Part shown: positions 1 through 5,564 of the stretch, piece by piece | Position numbering within the stretch: the first letter of the stretch is position 1 | Layout of the letters: every line of letters starts with the position of its first letter | Assembly (NCBI GenBank): GCA_947631715.1 | Contig: CANRMK010000085.1 | Span: 1-8,942, forward strand | Reading direction: 5' to 3' | DNA length: 8,942 nt | Source: an uncultured Acetatifactor sp. | GTDB lineage: Bacteria > Bacillota > Clostridia > Lachnospirales > Lachnospiraceae | Notes under the pieces: model-generated | Databases searched by the model: none | What the model saw: the letters and a program-made list of their open reading frames with translations, nothing else | What the model was told of the DNA's origin: nothing | Translations under genes and position numbers: made by a program

Positions 1-339
1 AGGCCCATGGAGCTTTCCGGGTATGAAAGGCTGCCGGAGGGGGAAAAGTATTTGGCCGTCCAGGCCACCAGCGTGGGCATGTACCCTAAGACGGACGAGG
101 CCGTGATAGAAGATCCCGGCTTTTACGGTAAGATACATACCGGGTATGATCTGATCTTCAATCCTGCGAAGACCCGGTTCATGTCTCTGGTGGAGGAAAA
201 CGGAGGCAGGGCTTACGGCGGCCTGAAAATGCTTCTGTATCAGGGAATCATCGCCTATGAGCTCTGGACGGGGGCTGGTATTTCCAAAGAGCTGGCGCAG
301 CGGGCCTTTGCGGAGATGAAACGCGCCATGGGAATCTGA
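1..339 (+). CDS. aroE: Shikimate dehydrogenase, C-terminal part (partial)
   Basis: This is the 3' end of a gene entering from the left edge; 112 codons plus a TGA stop are present, and the frame is open from base 1. AroE reduces 3-dehydroshikimate to shikimate with NADPH in the cytoplasm (fourth step of the shikimate pathway). The family signature near the start of the visible part is QATSVGMYP, matching the conserved (N/Q)ATSVGM-P stretch near the nicotinamide. It is followed by DLIFNPAKT, matching the conserved D-x-x-YNP-x-x-T block, and by GGLKMLLYQG with a downstream W, the usual AroE C-terminal helix signature. The N-terminal substrate-binding domain and the Rossmann glycine motif lie outside the window. 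The next gene encodes the flanking pathway steps, which supports the call. The ATG at base 7 is internal, not a start. Confidence 0.93.
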   Translation, partial: RPMELSGYERLPEGEKYLAVQATSVGMYPKTDEAVIEDPGFYGKIHTGYDLIFNPAKTRFMSLVEENGGRAYGGLKMLLYQGIIAYELWTGAGISKELAQRAFAEMKRAMGI

Positions 340-376
340 ACGCCGGCGCATTTGAATTTGCAGACGGTCTGCGCTC

Positions 377-488
377 GTCTGCAGCATGGAAAATTACTGC
401 AGTTGGGCGCAGTATGGGAAACTTCGTCTGCAGCATGGAAAATTTCGCCTGCAGTATGGGAAATTTTGTCTACAGCATGGGAGTTTCC
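377..488 (+). repeat. Degenerate 21-bp tandem repeat, about five units
   Basis: Units lie at 377-397, 405-425, 426-446, 447-467 and 468-488. The core of each is a (C/T)(T/G)(C/A)CAG(C/T)ATGG(A/G)-type stretch followed by an A/T-rich tail; several contain CTGCAG. Units 2 to 5 are exactly in phase. Unit 1 is separated from unit 2 by seven extra bases (398-404), one third of a unit. Each unit carries an ATG (386, 414, 435, 456, 477), and the last four are in frame with the kinase downstream, so if translated they would give a seven-residue repeat such as SMENFAC / SMGNFVY. No ribosome binding site precedes these ATGs at a good distance. The repeat is therefore best read as a noncoding minisatellite in the aroE to aroK spacer. 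Confidence 0.8.
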
Positions 489-515
489 GTATGCAGGAGA
501 TCAGGGAGCGGAGAA

Positions 516-1484
516 ATGTTAAAGAGAAATCTTGTACTGATCGGTTTTATGGGAAGCGGCAAGACCTCGGTGGGGGTGAAGCTGTCCTATCGATTGAAGG
601 TTGCCGTGGAGGATACGGATAAGCTGATCGAACGGAGGGAAAACAAGTCTGTCAGCGATATTTTCGCAGACAGCGGCGAAGCGTATTTCCGCAGAAAAGA
701 GACGGAGCTTTTGCAGGAGCTGGCAGAAAAGCAGCAGGGGCTGCGGATCTATTCCGTGGGCGGCGGGACGCCGGTAAGCCCGGTGAACCGCCCGCTGCTA
801 AAACGCCTGGGGACAGTGGTGTGGCTGAGGGTGAAGCCGGAGACGGTCTATGAGAGGCTGAAAGGAGATACCACCAGACCGCTTTTACAGTGCGAAGATC
901 CTCTGGGAAAGATCCGGGAGCTGATGGACGCCCGCAGGGAGGCATATGCGGCCTGTGCGGACATTGTGGTGGATGTGGACGATGCAGGGATAGAAGAGAT
1001 CCTGGCGGCAATCGAAAGGGAGAGTGGGAAAATGAAGCTTTTGGTGATCAACGGGCCGAATATCAATTTTTTGGGGATACGGGAAAAGAGCGTATATGGG
1101 ACGCAGGACTATCAGTATCTGCTGGACATGATCGAAAAGAAAGCCAGGGATACGGACTGCAGGATAGAGGTGTTCCAGAGCAACCACGAGGGAGCCATCA
1201 TCGACAGGATCCAGGACGCATATTTCGACGGCACGGAGGGCATTGTCATCAACCCCGGCGCCTACACTCATTACAGCTATGCCATACGGGACGCGCTGGC
1301 CAGCATCACGGTGCCGAAAGTGGAGATCCACATTTCCGATATTACCGCCCGGGAGGAGTTTAGAAAGGTATCCGTCACAGCGCCTGTGTGCGACCGCCAG
1401 ATCTATGGCAAAGGCCTGGAAGGATATCTGATGGCGATCGATCACATTTTGGAGATGGGGGCTGCACTGTTGCAAAAATCTTGA
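516..1484 (+). CDS. Bifunctional shikimate kinase / type II 3-dehydroquinate dehydratase (AroK-AroQ fusion)
   Basis: A 322-residue cytoplasmic protein made of two complete shikimate-pathway enzymes. Residues 1-172 are shikimate kinase (shikimate + ATP to shikimate 3-phosphate): Walker A GFMGSGKTS at 10-18, the D33/D35 pair, R58 in FRRKE, the GGG turn at 81-83, lid arginine R120 in RPLL, and R139/R140. Residues 173-322 are type II dehydroquinase (3-dehydroquinate to 3-dehydroshikimate): GPN at 180-182, R189, catalytic Y194 in VYG, N246 in the NPGAY loop, H272 in EIHIS and R279/R283 in AREEFR. There is no stop, frameshift or linker between the halves. The start at 516 has AGGGAG seven bases upstream and gives a normal kinase N terminus; the open frame reaches back to ATG 414 only through tandem repeats. 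With AroE upstream, steps 3 to 5 of the pathway are together. No U-tract terminator follows it. Confidence 0.93.
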   Translation: MLKRNLVLIGFMGSGKTSVGVKLSYRLKVAVEDTDKLIERRENKSVSDIFADSGEAYFRRKETELLQELAEKQQGLRIYSVGGGTPVSPVNRPLLKRLGTVVWLRVKPETVYERLKGDTTRPLLQCEDPLGKIRELMDARREAYAACADIVVDVDDAGIEEILAAIERESGKMKLLVINGPNINFLGIREKSVYGTQDYQYLLDMIEKKARDTDCRIEVFQSNHEGAIIDRIQDAYFDGTEGIVINPGAYTHYSYAIRDALASITVPKVEIHISDITAREEFRKVSVTAPVCDRQIYGKGLEGYLMAIDHILEMGAALLQKS

Positions 1485-1502
1485 AAATTTTTTCTAAAAT
1501 GG

Positions 1503-1536
1503 TTGAAATTTGTACACTTTTATATTAAACTATATT
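1503..1536 (+). promoter_or_regulatory. Possible efp promoter
   Basis: An AT-rich spacer begins right after the aroKQ stop. TTGAAA at 1503-1508 with TAAACT at 1526-1531 gives a 17-bp spacer but only a 4/6 match for the -10. Alternatively TTGTAC at 1510-1515 pairs with the better -10 TATATT (1531-1536) at a 15-bp spacer. Which pair is used, if either, cannot be settled from sequence. Confidence 0.35.
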
Positions 1537-1575
1537 GGAATTATATTGTGAACAGAATATTAGGAGGATTATCTT

Positions 1576-2133
1576 ATGATCTCGGCAGGTGATTTCAGAA
1601 ATGGCATTACCATTGAGTATGACAACAATGTGTATCAGATTATTGAATTCCAGCATGTGAAGCCTGGTAAGGGCGCAGCTTTCGTCAGGACAAAGCTGAA
1701 GAATATCAAGAGCGGCGGCGTGGTCGAGAAGACTTTCCGCCCTACCGAGAAATGCCCCCAGGCGAGAATTGATAGAAAAGATATGCAGTATCTGTATTCG
1801 GACGGGGATCTGTTCTATTTCATGGACACCGAAAATTATGAGCAGATCGCATTGAACAGCGAGGCTGTGGGAGATGCTCTGAAGTTCGTGAAAGAGAATG
1901 AAATGTGCAAGATCTGTTCCCACAATGGGAACGTATTTTCCGTGGAGCCGCCCCTGTTCGTGGAGCTTGAGATCACCGAGACGGAGCCGGGCTTTAAGGG
2001 CGACACTGCTACCGGCGCAAATAAGCCCGCAACAGTGGAGACCGGAGCACAGGTCAATGTGCCCTTGTTCGTGGAACAGGGGGACAAGATCAAGATCGAT
2101 ACCAGAACCGGTGAGTATCTCTCCAGAGTATGA
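1576..2133 (+). CDS. efp: Translation elongation factor P
   Basis: EF-P binds between the P and E sites of ribosomes stalled at polyproline stretches and promotes peptide bond formation. The 185-residue length is normal for the family. The N-terminal KOW-like domain begins ISAGDFRNG and carries the conserved loop KPGKGAAF, placing K32 at the tip where other bacteria modify the residue. The OB-fold domains follow, with the EYLYSDG-type block appearing here as MQYLYSDGD. The C terminus has the EF-P signature VNVPLFVEQGDKIKIDTRTGEY. AGGAGG (1562-1567) lies eight bases before the ATG, a strong site. The gene has its own terminator and probably its own promoter. In Bacillus aroQ (yqhS) is followed by yqhT (a peptidase gene) and efp; here aroQ and efp are adjacent without the peptidase. 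No modification enzyme gene is in the window. Confidence 0.97.
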   Translation: MISAGDFRNGITIEYDNNVYQIIEFQHVKPGKGAAFVRTKLKNIKSGGVVEKTFRPTEKCPQARIDRKDMQYLYSDGDLFYFMDTENYEQIALNSEAVGDALKFVKENEMCKICSHNGNVFSVEPPLFVELEITETEPGFKGDTATGANKPATVETGAQVNVPLFVEQGDKIKIDTRTGEYLSRV

Positions 2134-2172
2134 TGCACTGCCATATCCGTACTTTCATGATCTGATTTGTAA

Positions 2173-2209
2173 GGCAATGATATCCTGCGGGATGTCGTTG
2201 CCTTTTTTT
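2173..2209 (+). terminator. Intrinsic terminator of efp
   Basis: GGCAATGATATC (2173-2184) pairs with GATGTCGTTGCC (2191-2202) as a 12-bp stem with two G-U wobbles and a six-base loop, followed directly by seven T residues (2203-2209). It lies 40 bases after the efp stop. Confidence 0.92.
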
Positions 2210-2343
2210 ATCCGGTCCTGATTCTCACTGCCGCGGACATGCGCCGCCTTGTGCGGCAGGAACAGGGCAGGCCACTCCTGACTGGCAATTCGTAAAGACC
2301 ACATCTAAAAACACATTTCAGGCAGGCGCAGAAAGAGGAAAAT

Positions 2344-3237
2344 ATGGAATTGAGAGAATTTGCACAGAAAGTGCAGTATGCGGTACAAGACAAACTGGGG
2401 GCGGACTTTCAGGTGGAACTGAAAGAGGTCAGAAAAAATAACGGCGTGATGCTCCAGGGCATCATGTTCAGCAGGGAGGACAGGAATGTCATGCCCACGA
2501 TCTACCTGGAACCGTTCTGGAAAGCTTATATAGAGGGAATGCCCTTTGGAGATGTGATACGGGATATCCTGAACGCATCGGGAAAGGAAAGGGCTGCAGT
2601 CCATATCGATATGGAATTTTTCCGGGATTTTGGGAAAGTAAAGGACAGGATCTGCTGCCGCGTTGTGGGGACAGAGCGCAACGGGGAGCTTTTGCGGGAG
2701 ATCCCCCATGTGGAGTTCCTTGATCTGGCAGTGTGCTTTTTCTATGCGTACCAGGGAGATGTGCTGGGGGAGGGGAGTATCCTGATCTATAATTCCCATG
2801 TGAAAATGTGGGGGACGGACACTGCTGAACTGATGCGGCTGGCCATGGATAACACGCCGCGCCTGTTCCCCTGGCAGTGCAGCACCATGAAAGAGGTCCT
2901 GCGGGAGATCATGGGGCCGAAGCAGGCGGAAGAGCTGTATGAGGGAGAGGTGCCCATGAAAGTGCTCAGCAACCGTCAGCATGTCCACGGAGCGTCCTGT
3001 ATGCTGTACAGAGGGGTGATGGAGAGGCTTGCGGAGGAATGGGGGGCGGATCTTTATATCCTGCCAAGCTCCGTCCATGAGGTGATCCTGCTGGAGGATA
3101 CCGGGGAAAGATCGGCAGTGGAGCTGCGGGATACGATCCGCCAGGCGAACAGGACACAGCTGGAGCCGGAGGAGATCCTCTCGGACAGCCTCTACCGATT
3201 TGACCGGTCAAAAAAGCGGTTTGAGATAATTTTATAA
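2344..3237 (+). CDS. DUF5688 family protein, function unknown
   Basis: A 297-residue soluble protein without signal peptide or membrane segment. I recognise the DUF5688 pattern: an N-terminal helix (ELREFAQKVQYAV), the block VRKNNGVMLQGI, then PTIYLEPFWKAYIEG near residue 55. The C-terminal half has the conserved stretch with NRQHVHGASCMLY, followed by LYILPSSVHEVILL. The family name is from memory of the pattern; the biochemical function is not established to my knowledge. The start ATG at 2344 is preceded by a weak purine-rich site (AAGAGGA, about 2334-2340). It stands alone between the efp terminator and the tRNA gene, and I see no convincing promoter in 2210-2343 and no terminator after its TAA, so its transcript may run into the tRNA. 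Confidence 0.82.
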   Translation: MELREFAQKVQYAVQDKLGADFQVELKEVRKNNGVMLQGIMFSREDRNVMPTIYLEPFWKAYIEGMPFGDVIRDILNASGKERAAVHIDMEFFRDFGKVKDRICCRVVGTERNGELLREIPHVEFLDLAVCFFYAYQGDVLGEGSILIYNSHVKMWGTDTAELMRLAMDNTPRLFPWQCSTMKEVLREIMGPKQAEELYEGEVPMKVLSNRQHVHGASCMLYRGVMERLAEEWGADLYILPSSVHEVILLEDTGERSAVELRDTIRQANRTQLEPEEILSDSLYRFDRSKKRFEIIL

Positions 3238-3283
3238 AAAATTCAGCAAATACAAGGTAGACAGACAGAAAGTTTTGTGATAT

Positions 3284-3289
3284 TATAAT
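3284..3289 (+). promoter_or_regulatory. Probable -10 element of the tRNA-Arg promoter
   Basis: A perfect TATAAT lies 30 bases before the mature tRNA 5' end. The best -35 match, TAGACA (3258-3263), is 20 bp upstream, longer than the usual 16-18, so the -35 assignment is weak. The -10 overlaps the left arm of the inverted repeat that encloses the tRNA; transcription would start near 3296. Confidence 0.5.
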
Positions 3290-3408
3290 CAGGGTGATGT
3301 AACAATTTTGTAATATTTGCAGCCGTAGTCTAACGGATAGAACGAAGGCCTCCGACGCCTTTAATGCAGGTTCGATTCCTGTCGGCTGCATTTACATCAC
3401 CCTGATTA
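3286..3408. repeat. Perfect 17-bp inverted repeat enclosing tRNA-Arg
   Basis: Left arm TAATCAGGGTGATGTAA (3286-3302) is the exact reverse complement of the right arm TTACATCACCCTGATTA (3392-3408). The arms are 89 bp apart with the complete tRNA gene between them. The right arm begins one base after the tRNA discriminator base. If transcription starts near 3296, at least seven bases of the left arm (GATGTAA) would be in the precursor and could pair with the 3' trailer. Confidence 0.9.
3319..3390 (+). tRNA. tRNA-Arg, anticodon CCG
   Basis: A 72-nt cloverleaf. Acceptor GCAGCCG (3319-3325) pairs fully with CGGCTGC (3383-3389), with discriminator A at 3390. The anticodon stem AAGGC/GCCTT encloses loop CTCCGAC, giving anticodon CCG, which reads CGG. 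The T arm is a five-pair stem around TTCGATT, with one G-U pair. The D stem has an apparent C-A mismatch at position 12-23. CCA is not encoded (TTT follows), so the 3' end needs processing and CCA addition. Position 37 is A rather than the G usual next to a G36. Confidence 0.93.
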
Positions 3409-3441
3409 CAGAAAAACTGATATGGCAGGAAGAGTGGCAGG

Positions 3442-3497
3442 CCGCTTAATGAAAAAGGATACCCGCATCTTGCGGGAGTTCAGTAAGCGGGCTTTTT
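3442..3497 (+). terminator. Two-tier hairpin terminator after tRNA-Arg
   Basis: Outer stem CCGCTTA (3442-3448) pairs with TAAGCGG (3484-3490). An inner hairpin CCCGCA-TCT-TGCGGG (3462-3476) nests within it. A short T-run (3493-3497) follows the outer stem. It lies 52 bases after the tRNA and before the SH3 gene's ribosome binding site. The alternative, a leader regulator of the SH3 gene, cannot be excluded. Confidence 0.72.
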
Positions 3498-3520
3498 GTT
3501 TCCAGAAGAAAGGTATTGGA

Positions 3521-4756
3521 ATGCTGAAAGATAAATTGTTGTTGATCCGCAGATTTGTGATGAAAAATTACAAGATCGTCCTCCCGGTGATCGTGGTGGC
3601 GATTGTGGCTTTTACTGTTACAGCTGCCCTGGGCATGAGCAGGGGCAGGGACCGGGGAGAGGGAGGATCCGGGGAGAGCGCCGCTGTGTCCGGCGGCGAT
3701 GAGTCAGGGGCCGATGCGCAGACGCCGGCGCCGGAGGAGATCCCGCTCGTGAAAAACGAGGATCCGGAATTGCTGGAGCTTTTGAACGCGTATTATACGG
3801 CTCAGGTGTCCGGAGACACGGATGTACTGAATTCGCTCTATGATATGCTTCCGGCCAAGGATTCTGTCCGCTATGCGGAGATGTCAAAATATCTGGATCA
3901 TTTTGCGGAGATGCAGGTATACACAAAACAGGGCCCCGCAGACGGCTCCGTGATTGCCTATGTATATTACAGAGTGTGCTTCGCCAACCATGAGGAGGAG
4001 TTCCCCGGCTATGAAAATCTGTATATCTGCAGAAATGCTGAGGGAAATCTCTATATTAAGAACAGGATCAATTTTACACCGGAGGAAGACGCATATATTC
4101 GAGCTTTGAATGAGCAGGACGATGTGGCTGAGTTCAACAATAAAGTCACGGTGGAGTACAATGACCTGATCATGCAGAATGAGGATCTGTTAGCTTATCT
4201 CAGCGAGGTCCAGAGCGTGGTGGAGGAAAACGTGGGGCTTGCGCTGGCGGATCAGAATGCTTCCGGACAGGGAGAGGGTGCGGACGGCACTGAAAGCGGT
4301 GAGGACCAGGAGAATGAGGATCCTGCGTCTCCGGAACCGTCCCAGGAGCCCGCGCCTGCCTATGCCACCGCTACGACCACGGTCAATGTGCGCAGCTCGG
4401 ACAGTGAACAGGCGGATAAGCTGGGCCGTGTGACGGCAGGAACCAGAGTTGATGTGGTGGAAGTGGGCATCAATGGGTGGACCAAGGTAGTATATGAGGG
4501 CAAAGACGGCTTCATCAAGTCGGAATACCTGGAGTTTGCGGAGAGCGCTGCTGGTCAGGAGACCGTTGGCACTGTCACGGCAAATACCAATATCAATGTG
4601 CGCTCCCAGGCCAGCCAGTCTTCCGAGAAGCTGGGCATGCTGGCGGGCGGAGAGAGCCTCGACCTCCTGGCAGTAGAGGGAGAATGGTGCAAGGTGAGCT
4701 TCGGAGGACAGATCGGTTATGTGAAAGCGGAGTTCGTCTCCGTACAGCAGAACTGA
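3521..4756 (+). CDS. Membrane-anchored protein with two C-terminal SH3b domains
   Basis: A 411-residue protein. A basic N terminus is followed by one hydrophobic helix at about 19-38, with no evident cleavage site, so it is probably a type II membrane protein with the bulk outside. Residues about 75-250 form an acidic, mostly helical region with alpha/beta character that I cannot assign. A Glu/Ser/Pro-rich linker follows (about 250-280), then two bacterial SH3 repeats at about 284-343 and 350-409. Both carry the typical NVRS start, the G-W/E-W hydrophobic turn and the GFIKSEYLEF / GYVKAEFVSV end. SH3b domains usually bind cell-wall peptides, so a wall-associated role is inferred; no catalytic domain is present. 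Start 3521 has AAGAAAGG seven bases upstream. The frame is open back to ATG 3422, but that stretch is the tRNA terminator and lacks a ribosome site. Confidence 0.88.
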   Translation: MLKDKLLLIRRFVMKNYKIVLPVIVVAIVAFTVTAALGMSRGRDRGEGGSGESAAVSGGDESGADAQTPAPEEIPLVKNEDPELLELLNAYYTAQVSGDTDVLNSLYDMLPAKDSVRYAEMSKYLDHFAEMQVYTKQGPADGSVIAYVYYRVCFANHEEEFPGYENLYICRNAEGNLYIKNRINFTPEEDAYIRALNEQDDVAEFNNKVTVEYNDLIMQNEDLLAYLSEVQSVVEENVGLALADQNASGQGEGADGTESGEDQENEDPASPEPSQEPAPAYATATTTVNVRSSDSEQADKLGRVTAGTRVDVVEVGINGWTKVVYEGKDGFIKSEYLEFAESAAGQETVGTVTANTNINVRSQASQSSEKLGMLAGGESLDLLAVEGEWCKVSFGGQIGYVKAEFVSVQQN

Positions 4757-4780
4757 CCGGCACAGCTTTTGCATTTGCAG

Positions 4781-4810
4781 GAATAAAAAGGAATAAAAAA
4801 GAATAAAATC
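4781..4810. repeat. Three tandem 10-bp units GAATAAAA(A/T)(A/G/C)
   Basis: Units 4781-4790, 4791-4800 and 4801-4810 all begin GAATAAAA, between the SH3 protein stop and the terminator. They are probably simple low-complexity spacer; no function is visible. Confidence 0.6.
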
Positions 4811-4812
4811 AG

Positions 4813-4851
4813 AAAAAAAGGACAGCCTTTATAAAAAAGGCCGTCCTTTTT
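4813..4851. terminator. Strong intrinsic terminator, probably bidirectional
   Basis: AAAAAGGACAGCCTTT pairs with AAAGGCCGTCCTTTTT around a five-base ATAAA loop, with a single A-C mismatch. T-runs flank it when read on either strand. It ends the SH3 protein transcript. Confidence 0.93.
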
Positions 4852-4919
4852 GAATGCGCCGAAGAACGGGAGCAGAGAGATTCCGGGGGCATTCGGACCG
4901 GCGGCGGGAAAGAGGCGCC

Positions 4920-5351
4920 ATGACATCACAGGAAGCGGCAATATACAGAGAGATCCAGAAAAATACGGATACGGCGATGAAAGCCATCGGTACGATCGCC
5001 GATAAGATAGACGATCAGGCCCTGTCCATGCAGGCCTCCAGGCAGTCCTTAAAATATGCGGAGCTGCATAACGAAGCCTCCAGGCATCTTCTGGACGCCG
5101 GGGCGCAGGGATACCAGAGCAGCGCTCTGTCGGACGCGCTCCTCAGGACGGGGATCCACTATAATACCATGCTCAATACCAGCACCGGCCATCTGGCGGA
5201 GCTGATGATCAGGAACAGCACCAACGGGATCCTGGAAATGGAGAAAGCGCTGAAGCACAACGAGCGGGCGGGAGAAAAGCCTGTGGGGCTGGCAAAGCAG
5301 CTGATCGCTTTTGAAGAGAAAAATGTGGAGCGCCTGAAGCAGTATCTGTGA
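4920..5351 (+). CDS. Hypothetical helical protein, 143 residues
   Basis: I do not recognise this protein. It is soluble, without signal peptide or membrane helix, and almost entirely helix-forming with few Gly or Pro; it probably folds as a small helical bundle. Visible features are an opening EAAIYREIQKNTDTAMKAIG, an ELHNEASRHLLDAG helix, a central short break around GYQSS, and a C-terminal charged helix IAFEEKNVERLKQYL. Scattered Glu and His residues (for example ELHNEA) recall ferritin-like bundles, but no paired ExxH metal motif can be placed confidently. Start 4920 is chosen because AAAGAGG (4909-4915) lies just upstream and the protein then begins in helix; the frame extends to ATG 4854 through an Arg-rich, non-protein-like stretch. 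It follows a terminator and no good promoter is seen in 4852-4919. Confidence 0.78.
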   Translation: MTSQEAAIYREIQKNTDTAMKAIGTIADKIDDQALSMQASRQSLKYAELHNEASRHLLDAGAQGYQSSALSDALLRTGIHYNTMLNTSTGHLAELMIRNSTNGILEMEKALKHNERAGEKPVGLAKQLIAFEEKNVERLKQYL

Positions 5352-5427
5352 TCCGGCAGCGGGCTTCACAGAGGGACGTAGAAAAATTGCCGTGTCACAG
5401 TTCTTTCAGGGTGTTCGTCCAAAGCGC

Positions 5428-5460
5428 ATTGCACAAGGATAAGGTGGTGAATTGTGCAAT
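5428..5460. repeat. 9-bp dyad upstream of the gdhA promoter
   Basis: ATTGCACAA (5428-5436) and TTGTGCAAT (5452-5460) are perfect inverted copies separated by 15 bases. The dyad lies about 50 bp upstream of the gdhA -35 and could be an operator for a dimeric regulator or an RNA hairpin. No T-run follows. The loop contains AAGGTGG, a ribosome-site-like sequence. Confidence 0.6.
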
Positions 5461-5510
5461 ATGCCTAAAAATCAAGTGAAAACTTTTACGAGTTACCGAA
5501 CTAAAGTGTG

Positions 5511-5539
5511 TTGAGAATTTGCAGCATGAAGTTTATAAT
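5511..5539 (+). promoter_or_regulatory. gdhA promoter (sigma-A type)
   Basis: TTGAGA (5511-5516), a 17-bp spacer and a perfect TATAAT (5534-5539). The predicted start is near 5546, giving an approximately 90-base leader before the gdhA ATG. Confidence 0.82.
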
Positions 5540-5564
5540 AAACCGTGGGACAACGGTGTCTGAG

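Noticed and set aside
377..488. CRISPR array
   Set aside because: Units are contiguous 21-bp degenerate tandem copies with no unique spacers and no cas genes nearby.
414..515. N-terminal extension of the kinase fusion from ATG 414
   Set aside because: It consists only of 21-bp tandem repeats and lacks a ribosome site; ATG 516 has AGGGAG at a good distance and gives a normal shikimate kinase N terminus.
1000..1040. Sequencing error joining separate aroK and aroQ genes
   Set aside because: Both halves are full length and in the same frame across the junction with no stop nearby in that frame; joining by error would need a lost stop codon, for which there is no sign.
885..1475. Long antisense ORF over the AroK-AroQ gene
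   Set aside because: It is a shadow of a strongly conserved gene on the + strand, with no recognisable domain. The same applies to antisense ORFs at 2305-3078, 6298-7050 and 7490-8476.
3422..3520. Upstream start of the SH3 protein at 3422
   Set aside because: The extra 33 codons coincide with the tRNA terminator hairpins, have no ribosome site and would put a non-family extension before the membrane anchor.
3319..3520. tRNA-Arg as an integration site of a mobile element
   Set aside because: No second copy of the tRNA 3' end, no integrase and no foreign-looking genes appear in the window.
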